A DNA stretch of 64,000 bases from Hanleya hanleyi. Taxonomy: Eukaryota; Mollusca; Polyplacophora; Lepidopleurida; Hanleyidae. The notes below the pieces were generated by a model. It made no database searches. It had not been told where the DNA came from and worked only from the letters and a program-made list of their open reading frames with translations. The position numbers and the translations under genes are program-made. Location of the stretch: NCBI GenBank assembly GCA_036873755.1, contig JAVTVY010020429.1, positions 1 through 64,000 of the forward strand, written 5' to 3'. Shown here piece by piece: positions 1 through 44,864 of the stretch (position 1 is the first letter of the stretch; the number at the start of each line of letters is the position of its first letter).

Positions 1-1094
1 CATATTAAAGGTGTAATAATACATCACTTTTTACCCAATGAAAACAAGAAAGTGGCAGAGGTCAATGGTACTTTCTTCACAATTGTTGGGATTGTATTTG
101 CAAATTGCAGTCAGAGAGGTGGTTGGTCTTTGAATGAAAATTGTAATTTATTTGTTTACATTAAGTCATTTTAACTGCTCGTCGGACCTCAATGAAGTGT
201 TGAGACATCTTTCTATATATTTTACATTGTATTATGTAGTATATTTTACCAGGAATTTGCTTCGTAGATTTGTTTATGAAGGTGATATTTTTCATGCTTC
301 AAACTACACATATTGCAGGACAAGAAGTCTAATTTGGGGCTGTATTTGTGTTATACATTCTAAGGAAGATTGGGAGTAAGTTTTACTGTGTTCTGATGAG
401 AGACCTGGAATTGAGATTTTTCACTTGGTGTTGGAAACTGGACCCTCCCCCTGCCCCTTAAAGAGAAAACTTTGAAGTTTGTATCATCAGTAATTTTTGA
501 ATAAATGTATGTACGTATGTATGGCAATAATATACTATAGTTGTATAAAGAAAAATTTGATTATAAAATGAGAATGCAGCAATTTTCTTTCACAAATCAA
601 CATCCTGCAGATATGATATTCAGAACTGTTGACACACTGTGGTTTTTGATTTACTTTGTTATTTGCAATACCCTTGATCAGAATTCCATGATGTTCCATC
701 CATAGTCAGGATTTCATGAAGTTCCATCACAAGTGTGAACAGAATTCCATGACGTCAAGCTTTTCCATCACAATTTGATCATAATTCCAGGAGTTTTCGA
801 TTCATTACAATAATCCATGGCCATGATGACCATCAAACTAAATTTGGTTGAACTATAAACTGTTCTATGGGTTCATATAGAGATGATGAATTATTTTCCT
901 TTGCTCAAACATTGCCATTTTCCCATGGTTTCCAAGCATTTGTAACAAAAGTCCCTGAATTCCAGGCTGGTAAACATATCCAAAACCATACCCAGGATCC
1001 ATGGTAACCAAAATGGTACAACTATATACATACAAGGTAAGGAGGGGGGACGGTAATTGGGGCATTGGTAATATATAGATGCAGTATTACTGAC
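1..1094. other. AGPS intron sequence, no gene seen
   Basis: AT-rich sequence left of the last visible AGPS exon. I searched it for the final AGPS exon and saw none. There are short local near-repeats around 690-790 (ttccatgaagttccatcac-like units), otherwise nothing recognisable. Confidence 0.5.
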
Positions 1095-34582
<33,488 letters not shown>

Positions 34583-36870
34583 TGAAAATCTGGTTTGATC
34601 AAAGGTTATTAAACAGGCCGGCACATGCGATATGCGATCACGCCACGGAAGTTAATAATCGTTAAGTGGATTGTCTCCCCTCTTCCACTGGAGTACCCTG
34701 CACAGAGTTGTTTCCCTTTTCGAAGCAGCAGTTGTTATGTCGTCAGTCATGTAATGTACCAGTCAAGGCTCCGCCTTAACCCTCCATCAAAAAACCGGCT
34801 GAACATTTCTTAATTAGAGTTTCCACATCAACACATCGGCAACTCCTACGTTATTTTCTAGGATTTTCCAAGAATTATTACTAACTCACATTGTTGGTTA
34901 AAACCATACTAACTAATAATTACTACGTTGCTATAATACCATAGTAATTATATTGTTTGCCATACTTGTACCATTTTACGAGTCGTGCAATAAACGTATT
35001 GTATTGTATTGTATTGTTTTAGAAAATTTGACAGCATATATTTCTTCTTCTTTTTTTTACACCAAGATTTCGCAGTATTACTGGATAGTATTATACTCAT
35101 AACTGTAGGAAACTTAAGCATCGAGCTTTACTGTCTGGGGAGGAATTCAATTCAATTTGCAAACTACCGGTGCCGTATTTGTTACAAAATGGCATAAGAG
35201 AAGTGCTGCATTATATTGAATACATCTTAAAGGATTATTAAACAATAAGGGAATAGCTGTTGAATCGTCAAGTGTTAAGAGAAGTTTGAAAAACCACAGA
35301 ACATAATTAGAACATCATGCAGCTGTTACAGCCGAGCCCATCTAAACGGCCATGTAGGCTAAAGACTGAAAGATACTTTCAAACAGGAAAGTAAGGATAA
35401 CATTAACAGGAGAGGACTAAAGAACCGTTTTACTTACATCAGGGTTAGATCCAGATATTTTAACGAGAGTCCTTATTTGAAATAACACTGCCCGTATTTG
35501 AAAAAATGCAATTTCCAAGAAGTCAGAAAGTGCATAATTTGCCATACATATGATGAAAAATTTGTCCATTGGGATTTTTGGGTGTATTCTTGCAACATTT
35601 AATGTCAGTTTACATTTCACTTCACTTTCTGGCTGTTTCAAGTATGTATTCTGAAATAAAATCATTTGATTTTATGCAAAAATCAGTCATTTGATTTCAT
35701 ACCAGTGTCCTTTTTAAGGACGCTGTGGGACCCTAGATCTAAGCCTGTACATGAACATTTGTAGTAGACATATTCATATATATCTCTATAAAAATGAAGC
35801 GGGCCTTCTCTCTTGCGAAATGTGTAACCAAATGGTGAAATTATGTCATTTTTAACATTGCTATTTCGGGACATTTCCATGACAACTTTAAATTTCTAGG
35901 TTGAAATTGTTTTTTTTTGTTTTTGTTTTTTTTTGCAAAAAGTCAGAAAGGATCCCCGTTGTCGATTAGTTTCGCAACAACTTGTTGCAAACATGCTGGG
36001 AAATGTAGGCCTACATCGGAACAAATTTAGAATAAATTGTACATATTTTTCTCCACGTTAAACAGATCCGTTCTTTACAAATATGTGCCGTATTGGTTAT
36101 CGAAAACTGAAAGGCATGTATTGCAACAGATTTTATTGAATGATATTTATCTTTGTGCGTTCTGGTTCGTTATGTGATATGCAGTATTACATATGGCTGA
36201 GTTACGAGTGGTATCAGCATTGGACGATACGAAATACGCATATAGCATTGGACTAGCTCTTCAATCCCTCCCTTATGTTATACCTCAATCCAAACTCTGA
36301 GACAGACAGTGAAGATATTCCCGGAATACTAAACCATATTAAAATATTATCGTACCAAGTAATATTGTGTAATATATTATGATAAATTTTAGATAAATAT
36401 ATACCGGTAACAAGTTGACTTTGTACAATACGTTATACATGTCTAGGTCTACATAAGATTATAAACAGATTTGATATGGTAATCTCCACTGGACCTCCCC
36501 TGTCCGCTTCCACGGAAATTCGGTACTTGACATCCCCGGGCCGAGTTAATTATTTCCTTGCTAACTTATCCGTTCCGTAGCCATGTTTGTGATGCTACAA
36601 CCTCATCCCTCAGGACAGACGTTTACCAATCTGGTCTTGTTTTACTTTGCATTATTTCAGATTTCATCGATACCGGTAAGTATAGGCCTCTTTTTTTGCT
36701 TGCGAATAAGTATGTAAAATATTATCTGACACCCCACAGGGAAAGGGATAGGCTAACTAGCAAATGGAGCCGAGGGAAAATAGCCTGTCCGAGGATAGAC
36801 CTACATACATATTATTTAAAATGAATGGAAAGCTACTTAAGGGAATTTCACGTAGTGTAAAAGTGGGAGT
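34583..36870. other. AGPS upstream region, no gene seen
   Basis: Sequence 5' of AGPS exon 1, presumably including its promoter, although I see no TATA box I would defend. A (tattg)n microsatellite lies near 34990. The rest is AT-rich with no coding signal. Confidence 0.4.
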
Positions 36871-36885
36871 TTCGGAACACTGTGG

Positions 36886-37016
36886 TGTTTCACATGACGT
36901 CATGACTACGAGGAATAGGCACAAGTTCACAAATGACATCACGACGAGGAATGGGCATAGGCTCGAGCATGATGTCATCACGACGAGGAATGGGCACAGG
37001 TTTGATACCAGGTTAT
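36886..37016. repeat. short minisatellite with 'catcacgacgaggaatgggc'
   Basis: About three imperfect units of roughly 45 bases, each with acgaggaatgggcacag-like and gatgtcatcac-like parts. Confidence 0.7.
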
Positions 37017-37057
37017 GACGTGTAAAATGATCACAGGTTCCAGCCCAGGTTTACATG

Positions 37058-37208
37058 CACGCTTAAAACTAAAGTGTTGTAAAGTGTTGAAATAACACTT
37101 TAAGTGTGTCCACAGGGACTGCACTTTAAAGTGCTGTCCCTGTGGACACACTTAAAGGGTTATTGCAACACTTTACGAGTAGGTTTCGACACTTAGTTTT
37201 AAGCGTGT
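37058..37208. mobile_element. 151-bp perfect-type hairpin (MITE-like)
   Basis: Ends are cacgcttaaaactaa and its complement. The arms (gttgtaaagtgttg, ataacactttaagtgtgtcc) fold to a centre at about 37133 with the loop cactttaaagtg. No coding sequence. Confidence 0.85.
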
Positions 37209-37960
37209 GACGTCAACATTCCGAAACGTATCGTCTACGGACCGCCCGAGGACGCGTTTTAAGCTAATTAAGTCACTAAACACAGAACACCATAGCTCCA
37301 GGATACGTTTTTTTTAATATATATATATTCACGCCTTTCACACTCGCGGCGAATTTCAGGTGATGTTCTACCTTATAGGTGTTCCGCTCCGGCTCACGTG
37401 CTCATGTATTCATTAGTACCTCTAAAGCTAACATGTACTACATAGTTCGTCTCGCACGAATGGTTTTTGATTGATGCCACTAATATATGCCTTCATCACA
37501 CATTCTATTCAAACATCTCGATTCTTCTATTTGCCTTTTCAATGTCACATCAATAACCCAAAGACCTAATTCATTTAATAGCATTAACACCAACTTCAAA
37601 AAATAAATCATAGCATATACAAAAATAGGATAGTTTTCTGCAAGAGAGAAGCGGTCAACTGTTTTCATTGACGCCGGCAAGACATCGTCATGTTCCAAAA
37701 ATATCAAATCTGTATCGCTGATCAGTATTCTTAATCCATATGATTTTCGTTAAAGTCGTTATCTAGAGTAGGATGTATGTAATTCACGGTTTAATTGTGT
37801 CTGTTCATATGGACACCATGAGGATCTTGAAACACATCCATGGGTTCATGATGATATTGAAACACATGGATTCATACGGCCCCTCCTGTAACACAGGATC
37901 CAGCGAATGCTACTAGACGAGATACGTATTTTCGCCATATGCAGGTTCATTTTTATAGAA

Positions 37961-38789
37961 ACGAGCTTTCATTGAACCCACCCACTGCCCTCAGGGGCAT
38001 GTCCCCACCCCAGGGGATCTGAGCCGACCCTCATACGCCACGGATTAAGAAGTGAAATCCACATGAGCCGACCTTCATACGCCATTGAACCCACCCACTG
38101 CCCTCAGGAGCATGTCCCCACCCCAGGGGATCTGAGCCGACCATCATACGCCACGGATTAAGAAGTGAAACCCACATGAGCCGACCCTCATACGCCACGG
38201 ATTAAGAAGTGAAACGTGAAACCCACATGTCTCTTACCTCACTGGCTGGCTTCTTTAATAGTATAATAAGTAAAGCGGAGGAGGAGGAGTCGGACACGCC
38301 ACGGATTAGTATAACGGGTGCTCATTCACCCCCATGGGTTAATTCATCCCCATGGGTTAGTTTATAGGGATAGGGACATCGCGTGCCCTTTCTATACTAC
38401 TCATCGTGCACTACTCATCGCGCATGCGCAGTCGACACATTCTACTGTAGGGTGCAAGCCTGGCCCATGGAATCTCAGGTAACGAAATCCCCAGGTCTCT
38501 CGCCCCACCCTATCCCGCGCCACACCTATAGGGATAGGGAGATCGCGTGCCCTTTCTATACTACTCATTGCGCACTACTCATCGCGCATGCGCAGTCCAC
38601 CCATTCTACTGTAGGGTGCAAGCCTGGCCCATGGAATCTCAGGTAGCGAAAACCCCATCTCTCGCCCCACCCTATCCCGTGCCACACCTATGCGACCGCT
38701 GTGCAGTGAGTAAAGCTGAGTAGGGGGAAGAGGAGGAGGAGGAGTAGTAGGAGGAGTCTGACACGCCACCGATTATACTAGGGAGATAT
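37961..38789 (+). repeat. unclassified 0.83-kb repeat element with internal tandem units (copy A)
   Basis: Starts acgagctttcattgaaccc and ends gattatactagggagat. It contains repeated cctcatacgccacggattaa units, two long units with ctactcatcgcgcatgcgca and ctgtagggtgcaagcctggc, and an aggaggaggag tract. An inverted copy lies at 58321-58973. The ends are not inverted repeats of each other, so the transposon class is open. Confidence 0.8.
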
Positions 38790-39208
38790 ATGTGACGTCA
38801 TGAAAAATGAAAAGTGTCCATATCTTGGCAACGGGATGAGGGCTACAGAGATGAAGCTTACACCGATGGATACTCTGTAGAGAGGCGCATCGCTGAAATG
38901 ATGTCATAGTCACCGTATTACATCGTAGTGACGTCATCATATGAATTCGACTGATTTTGGAAACGTCTACATGTTTCTTGAACGGGGCGGGCTACAGAAG
39001 TGACACCCACACCGTTGGATATCTTTTAATTATCATGATGGAATCATAATCGCTTCATATTAGGTCATAGTGACGTCATAATATAAATTAAATGGCGTTC
39101 GGAAAAGTCTAAATATCTATGGAACAGACGTGGAATTATCACGATGGATACACAGAAGAGAGAACCATAGCGCGATCGAACGCGTATTGTCATGTTGACA
39201 TCATGGAT

Positions 39209-39343
39209 CGGATAAGTAAGAATTGAGCTAAAGTCTATGTGAATCTTATGACTCGGATAAGTAAGAATTGAGCTAAAGTCTATGTGAATCTTATGACTCG
39301 GATAAGTAAGAATTGAGCTAAAGTCTATGTGAATCTTATGACT
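39209..39343. repeat. three 45-bp tandem units
   Basis: Units beginning cggataagtaagaattgagc at 39209, 39254 and 39299, essentially identical. Confidence 0.95.
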
Positions 39344-40059
39344 ATTCTACCACCCAAGGGTTAGACTGTCATGTGAACAAACGTGGTTGACGATTCTTTG
39401 TGAATCACATGTGATTAGTCAAGTCAGATATATTGGTCATGTAAATTGTTCTCCATATAGTGAAAGGAATTATTGTCCCATTGCGGTTCTATTCGGGAAA
39501 CTTGAAGACATTCCTGAAATTGTAATATAACTAGATACAGTCGATCGAATGCATCCCTGCATCCCTTTTGCATGTTAATTAAAGGAAACATTTATTATTT
39601 GTGAAGAGAGCAAAAACGTAAAACTTAGGAAAACAATTTTAACGTAGCTCCCAGGTGGTGCCACCTTTGGCGAATCGGCACAAAAACATTCCCAATACTA
39701 GTAGATAACTTGAGGGAAGTTACATACCAATGTGGAAAGAATACTACGCATGCGCAGGAATTGTGGAGTGGGTGTGCGCGGGAGTGTTGTGCGCAGGTAT
39801 GACGTCACTTCCGTTCTGGGTGAATGGGGCGTGACCTGGAAATATGTCACTATAGTTCCGGCAAAGGGCCCCTGGGCATGTATTCTTCCGCGGTGATGCG
39901 GTCTGGTGGTGATGCGGTCGCGGGAAAAAGCTTCCGCGGAGAACAAGTAGTCCCCAGACTTCAAATACGCTGCATGGTCCGATTGGGTCGAGTGAGGTAT
40001 CAAAGTGAAGCATTCGTGAAGGCGCATCTACTGGGCTGGGTGTGGGGTTGAAATATCGT

Positions 40060-40870
40060 CATTCTGCGCATGCGCGGTGGACAAAGGGTATGGAAATAGA
40101 CGTTTTGGGATCTAGGGGAGCCCCTAATGGGTCGATGGAGTCGTATGAGGTATCAATGTGAAGCATTCGTGAGGGAGCATCCACCTGGACTAGTGTTTCG
40201 TCCGTTTTCAACATTCTGCGCATGCGCAGACAGGGAATTGTGGAAAAGGGTGTGGAAATAGACGTTTTGGGGTCTAGGTGGGCCACTAATGGTCCGATGG
40301 AGTCGAGTGAGGTATCAATTTGAAGCATTCGTGAAGGAGCATCCGCCTGGGCTAGTGTGTCGTTCGTTTTCGACGTATGGAAAAGGGTATGGAAATAGAC
40401 GTTTTGGGGTCTAGGTGAGCCCCTAATGATCCTGCGGTGTCGTATGAGGTCTTATTTTGAAGCTCTCGTGAGGGAGCATCCGGCTGGACTAGTCTGTCGT
40501 TCGTGTTCAACATTCTGGACATGCGCAGACAGGGTATTGTGGGAAAAGGGTATGGAAATAGACGTTTTGGGGTCTAGGTTGGCCCCTAATGGTCCGATGG
40601 GGTCGAGTGAGGTATCAATGTGAAGCATATGTGAAGGAGCATCCGACTGGGTGGATGTGACGTAAAACTGACGTCATTCTGCGCATGCGCAGTATATCAA
40701 GTATATGGAAATAGACATTTTGGCGCCGACATGGGTCACTATTGGTCCGATGGAGTCGTATGAGGCCTTATTTTGAAGCTCTCGTGAAGCAGCATCCGAC
40801 TGGACTAATGGTTCGTCCGTGATCAATAGTCTGTGCATGCGCAGTCTGGTCGTAGTATAGAAAGCAGGCA
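40060..40870. repeat. tandem units in the left terminal repeat with palindromic GCGCATGCGC
   Basis: Units carry cattctgcgcatgcgcagac, tatggaaatagacgttttgg and ggtccgatgg-like parts. Starts at about 40060, 40212, 40510, 40675 and 40826 (one unit is internally shortened). TGCGCATGCGCA is the textbook NRF1-type palindrome; binding here is inference. Confidence 0.85.
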
Positions 40871-41821
40871 TTTTGGGGGTGCGCGGGGGTGTGTTTGGGG
40901 TACTAAACCACTATGGGTCCATGGTTGTGGTTTGATGGTGTGGGTTCTGCGCAAGTGTGTGACGTCATTTCCGGTTTCACTAAAACTACCTCCGAACCCA
41001 GAAGAGTTCCAATTTTCCCTTAGACGTAGGGTCCGGATTTCCATCCCGGTTTTGCCCGGCCCGGCCCGGCCGCAGCGCGCGCGGGTTATCCGGCCGCACG
41101 CCTGCGCGGCATCACCGGAAGTGCGCGGGGGAATTTCGGGTCAAAAGGTCAAAGGTCACATCCAGGTCACACGGTCAAAGGTCTTCCTTCCGGCAAGGTT
41201 CGGCCCTCTCCGGTCCAATAGATAGCCTTTATCCACCCTCCCGAAGCATCCATGGAATGCACAGGGACCCCGACAATATCGCCAGCACTATGCCCATGTT
41301 AAATGACCAGCGGGGAACCCTCAGTTTCCCCCAGAACCGTATTAGCACGAAAAAAATACATGAAACCATGGAACTTATAGTAATAAACTTAATCTATAGG
41401 TGTTGGACGAGTCTCCGCACGCCGTCTTCCTGGTCTTTACCCGCACCTGGAGCCTCACTTCACTCCACATGTGACTCTTGTACCTTGTAACTCCTCGTCA
41501 AAAAATTTCTGCTGGAATGCCCGCTCTTAACCTAGACCAAAACATGTACTTGGTCTGTGGGTTGATTTCATTGGCTCTCTATTTTACTGCAGTGCTATTG
41601 CATTGTTTTCTGGACATTGAGGGGTTACATTTGGCCCCATCCTAGGCCACTGATTAGCTACTTTTCTCAGTCTATTCATTGACCGAATCTCCACATGTCT
41701 GTTACAGCCTTCATGCATTATGCTCATGTAGAAAACACACAAGACAGGGTTTTTTTTGGTGAGATCTCATTTTTTTTTATTCAGTAACAGCAACAACGTG
41801 AGAACAACCACGTGAAAACTG

Positions 41822-41962
41822 AAGCCCAGAACAGGGGGCTTGTACATTGAAATCGATAGAACTTAAGCCCAGAACCGGGGGCTTTTCGTGAAAGAACTTA
41901 AACCCAGAACAGGGGGCTTGTACATTGAAAGAACTTAAACCCAGAACGGGGCTTGTACATTG
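41822..41962. repeat. amplified protease 3' end, four to five short units
   Basis: Units with aacccagaacagggggcttg and tacattgaaagaactta repeat just after the protease stop. On the minus strand each contains CAAGCCCC, part of the last protease codons, so the unit grew out of the gene's end. The right terminal repeat has fewer units. Confidence 0.8.
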
Positions 41963-42408
41963 AAATGATGGGCGGCCCAGTCATATACGAGTACATCGCG
42001 GTCCTCGGCCTTGGGGTACTCGTCAAACATCTGTACGATGGTAGATAAGGTTCTTCCCCGGCATCGATGGTACAGGTAAAACAAGCAATATTGTCCGCAC
42101 ACGCTACTGGTCAGGCTTTGCAACGTTTGACTGTTCCAACACCACGTCTCTGTGCCTTGATCCATGATGTCTGTTAAATCGGGATGGAGGGGTGGCAGGC
42201 CGTACGGGTCAAAGTATTCGCCCTACTGTTCTGTCAAGTACACGCCCACCCAATGTTCACCGGGCCGATCCATCGGGTCCGTGTTGAGAACGTAAGCAGC
42301 AGGAAACATACGGTCTAATGGGACCACATCTCGGGCGAACACCCCTTGAAAGACCATACGTGTCCCTGGGTCATTCTCCAGCACGGTGGTTATCTGGTCT
42401 GTATCCAT
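41935..42408 (-). pseudogene. adenain-type cysteine protease with an in-frame stop
   Basis: Adenain-like proteases mature the capsids of adenoviruses and Polintons. The ATG at 42408 lies one base after the capsid-gene stop. The N-terminal part includes GEHWVGVYL, which carries the catalytic histidine. A TAG at 42223-42225 follows. The same frame then continues with EYFDPYGL (acidic member of the triad) and SSVCGQYCLFYL (the catalytic cysteine). The length of about 157 codons is close to short family members. The stop separates His from the other two residues, so this copy cannot give a whole enzyme without readthrough. The last 18 codons lie inside the inverted terminal repeat. Confidence 0.87.
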
Positions 42409-42409
42409 G

Positions 42410-43665
42410 TTAGGTGGCAAAGTCACACAGGACGTTGCGCGCCTTGTCCACTTGAATGATGTTGTCAAACTCGGCGTAGCAGATCACATCGACGGTGCTC
42501 CGGAGGGCTCGTGCAAGTGGATTTCCAGCCGTAAATTGCCTTGCTTGGCGAGGGCCAGCTGATGGTCGTTCTCTAAGGTGGGAGTCAGATCGAAACAGAA
42601 CAACGTGTATCCGTACGCGTAGTCCTCCCGACTGATCATATTCCCTTCGTCCTGGTTGATTTGACCGGTGGCTGTAAACAGGCTCTGGTAGGCTCGAATG
42701 AAATTCGCGCGCCCAAAGTTCGGTGTTAAGGCCGTGGCTGGGACCTGTTGTCTATCCACAACATCGATGCCGAAATGTTTAAAGTCAAACGGGTTCTCTG
42801 GGTAGGCTCCGCTGAAACTGGTATTTTCCACACAGGCCAGGATCAATCGCTTGGGTAGTTCCCCCAGGAACAGGTTTTCTTTGTTGGCGCTCATATTTCC
42901 AGCAGACACAGAGAACACTTTGGTTTGCACACGTCGGATAGGGTACTGGGCTGGTTTTGTTTCCAAGGCTTTGAGGTGTCCCAATTGAACGGCTGGATTC
43001 GGTTTCACTTTTCGGAGTCAGCTACATGCCCCTCTACGTTAGTGGCCATCAAGGCGAAGGTCGGAGGCGCCCGTATCAGTCGGATTTTGATGGGGATCTT
43101 GTTCAAGAGGTACCGGTCTTGCATGAAAATGTCTGCGTGCAGTCGACCCATGAAATCCACCGAGACGCCGTTCGCGGTGAAAGCCTTCCGTTTGTTATAT
43201 CCCGCATTGTCGTTCTCTGCGCCCATGTACTCGGCTGTGTCCTGGTAGAATAAAGCGGCTGTCAGCCGAGATTTTTTAGCCTCTCGTCCATGCGACAACA
43301 GCGTCTCGATGTAGGCTCGATAGGGGTACGTGTTGGTCGAGTCACTGATGAGTTTGTCGCTGAGAAATATATCCACCTGTTGAAACATAGAGTGCAGCCA
43401 GAGATTCGTCGGGCCCACTGTTGCTTGATCGACGATTCTGGAGCCATCTCCATTGACGACCTTGGCTTTCACATACAAGTATCTATGGGCTAAATCTACA
43501 TAGGCCGTATCCGCATTACTGATGGTGAACTCAATGGGCCCTGTTTCGTTGATTCTGGAGAGCGGGAGATGCTCCACCCATAATCCTTGTTCGGCACTGG
43601 TCTGTGTGGGCGGGACGGTCCACAAATCAAATTCACTGTTGGTGGAGGGGCAGGACTCCCGAGTA
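42410..43665 (-). pseudogene. major capsid protein (double jelly-roll, F54H12.2-like), frameshifted
   Basis: This matches the widely annotated invertebrate 'F54H12.2-like' proteins, which are Polinton major capsid proteins. The N-terminal part has SEFDLWTVPPTQTS and GPIEFTISNADTAYVDL. The middle has ENLFLGELPKRLILACVEN, DFKHFGIDV and DEGNMISREDYAYGYTLFCF. The end has YAEFDNIIQVDKARN and stops at 42410. There are at least two frame changes: one near 43010, in a run of As after ADSE, and one near 42510. The normal start is missing: at about 43660 the sequence runs into the start of another gene (43786). The coding pieces are well conserved, so the breaks look recent. Confidence 0.88.
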
Positions 43666-43786
43666 GGTTCCCCAGCCCATGTCCTCGTTGCATGCGCGCA
43701 CCTGCAAATACCGGAAGGCCACCTCCGGCCTGTTGGGCATAATAGTCCATATAGCTGCGTGCATCGCACTCGTAAGGCACCTTCAT
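43640..43786 (-). pseudogene. minor capsid protein, N-terminal fragment
   Basis: The ATG at 43786 opens a segment with MDYYAQQAGGGLPVFAG and QRGHGLGNLLGS. This is the Gly-rich start of the minor capsid (penton-like or protein VI-like) gene that normally precedes the major capsid gene in this element type. After LLGS it runs out of frame into the capsid gene, so most of the gene has been lost in a deletion. Confidence 0.6.
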
Positions 43787-43826
43787 TACACAAAGTGGGG
43801 AGCACGTGCTTGTCGAAAATGAAGTG

Positions 43827-44359
43827 TCAGCACCTCTTTCCCGCGTTCGAATGCCACCGGTCGTCCCGTGTCATCTCTTTCACGGATCGCATCAGCTCAT
43901 TCACTAAATCCGTCACGTGGGTACCGGGGACCACCTGATTCTGTACCAGTAGTTCGCCTTTATCATTCCAAGTCATGTTAGGATTCTGTTTCATCCGTTG
44001 TAATACCAGGCCAGCTTGTCTCTTGTACGATGCAGGTACACTCTTCAGCACTTCGTCTTCGACCCACTGTGGGGCTGTGCGTGGTACCCCTGGTAATGGC
44101 GGCTGTTAGAGCGGTGCTGAGGTCGGTGGTATGTCGTGTGGTGGTGCTGGGGTAGAGCGGGTTTTGTATTGGTCCGTTGAAGCGTCTCATTGTACCGTTG
44201 TACTTTCTCACTCTCGCTTAACCTCGGTCTTTGTAAGATCTGTTGCATCTCTTCATCGAGGGTGTTTATGGTCTTCACCGTAGGTGGAACAGGGTAGGGC
44301 GATTGGAGGTTTTGAAGGAACCGTGGTTCGACGAGGACCATTTTTTTCGTGTGGTTCAT
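43827..44359 (-). pseudogene. conserved Polinton protein of unknown function, frameshifted
   Basis: The N-terminal half (from the ATG at 44359) has KKMVLVEPRFLQNLQ, NTLDEEMQQIL and EKVQRYNETLQR. The C-terminal half, in another frame, has PQWVEDEVLKSVPASYKRQA, TWNDKGELLVQNQ and THVTDLVNELMR. Both blocks are known to me from one protein found beside F54H12.2-type capsid genes. The frame changes in a proline/histidine-rich linker near 44150, and that linker also has a stop in the downstream frame. The start overlaps the stop of the preceding gene (ATGA). Function unknown; possibly a virion core protein. Confidence 0.6.
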
Positions 44360-44700
44360 TGTCGGCCGAAGAGTCCACCCAATACTGGACCCAACACGGA
44401 AGCGGCCAACGGTGCTAAGATGGCCCCGAGAAAGCCGCCTTTCTGTAACACCTTTTTCGTTTGTGTTTGAGAGACTCGCTTCAGGACTAGGGTTCGGAGA
44501 CCTGTCTTATTCTTGGCCAACTTGGTCTTCTGAGCCGGAGTCAGTGGTACGTTGCCTTTTAACAGGTTGTATCCGATCTCGCACAGACAGCGTACAAGAT
44601 CAGGGTCCGCACCGCGTACAATGGTTCGGACCAACTCGGGTGGGGCCGTCTTCAATACACGGAGCGTCGGGGCGTGCTTCCGTACTCGCGCAGACATCAT
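44356..44700 (-). CDS. small basic conserved Polinton virion-type protein
   Basis: About 114 residues from the ATG at 44700. It is basic and has ADPDLVRCLCEIGYNLLKG, then NVPLTPAQKTKL, a basic stretch (LRTLVLKRVS), QKGGFL and a hydrophobic Gly/Ala-rich end (LGPVLGGLFG). This layout is shared by the small protein next to many Polinton and adintovirus capsid genes, sometimes compared with adenovirus core proteins. Role unknown. A TATA-like GATAAAAAGGG lies 30-45 bases upstream. The frame is intact. Confidence 0.65.
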   Translation of the reverse strand: MMSARVRKHAPTLRVLKTAPPELVRTIVRGADPDLVRCLCEIGYNLLKGNVPLTPAQKTKLAKNKTGLRTLVLKRVSQTQTKKVLQKGGFLGAILAPLAASVLGPVLGGLFGRQ

Positions 44701-44728
44701 GTACAACTAATGCTAGAACCCACAACTC

Positions 44729-44745
44729 TGCCCTTTTTATCTACC
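44729..44745 (-). promoter_or_regulatory. TATA-like box before the 44700 gene
   Basis: Minus strand reads GTAGATAAAAAGGGCAG, 30-45 bases before the ATG. Confidence 0.45.
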
Positions 44746-44864
44746 TACCTTCTCAATATCGAACAGAGACAAAGCCAACCATGATGTGGTATTAATTCTT
44801 TTTATTATCCCCATCATCAAACACACACACTCCAGCTGGGGGAGCCACTGTGGGTGTGTTTACA

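Larger units (their letters stand above)
39747..41988. repeat. left inverted terminal repeat of the Polinton
   Basis: The outer tip is cgcatgcgcagg. Inside are five to six tandem units of about 150-165 bases (40060-40870), a GC-rich block at 41040-41110, unique sequence, and a 3'-flank repeat at 41822-41950. It continues through the last 18 codons of the protease. The same sequence appears inverted at 49180-51324. Confidence 0.95.

Noticed and set aside
39698..41225. Several open frames in the left terminal repeat, mirrored in the right one
   Set aside because: They come from tandem and GC-rich repeat sequence and have no domain; the same frames appear inverted simply because the repeats are inverted.
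43005..43030. Programmed -1 frameshift in the major capsid gene
   Set aside because: The site is a short A run without a standard X-XXY-YYZ heptamer or clear downstream structure, and the gene has other breaks, so decay is simpler.
43522..43938. Plus-strand open frame of 138 codons in the Polinton
   Set aside because: It is antisense to the capsid genes, which have clear family motifs on the minus strand.
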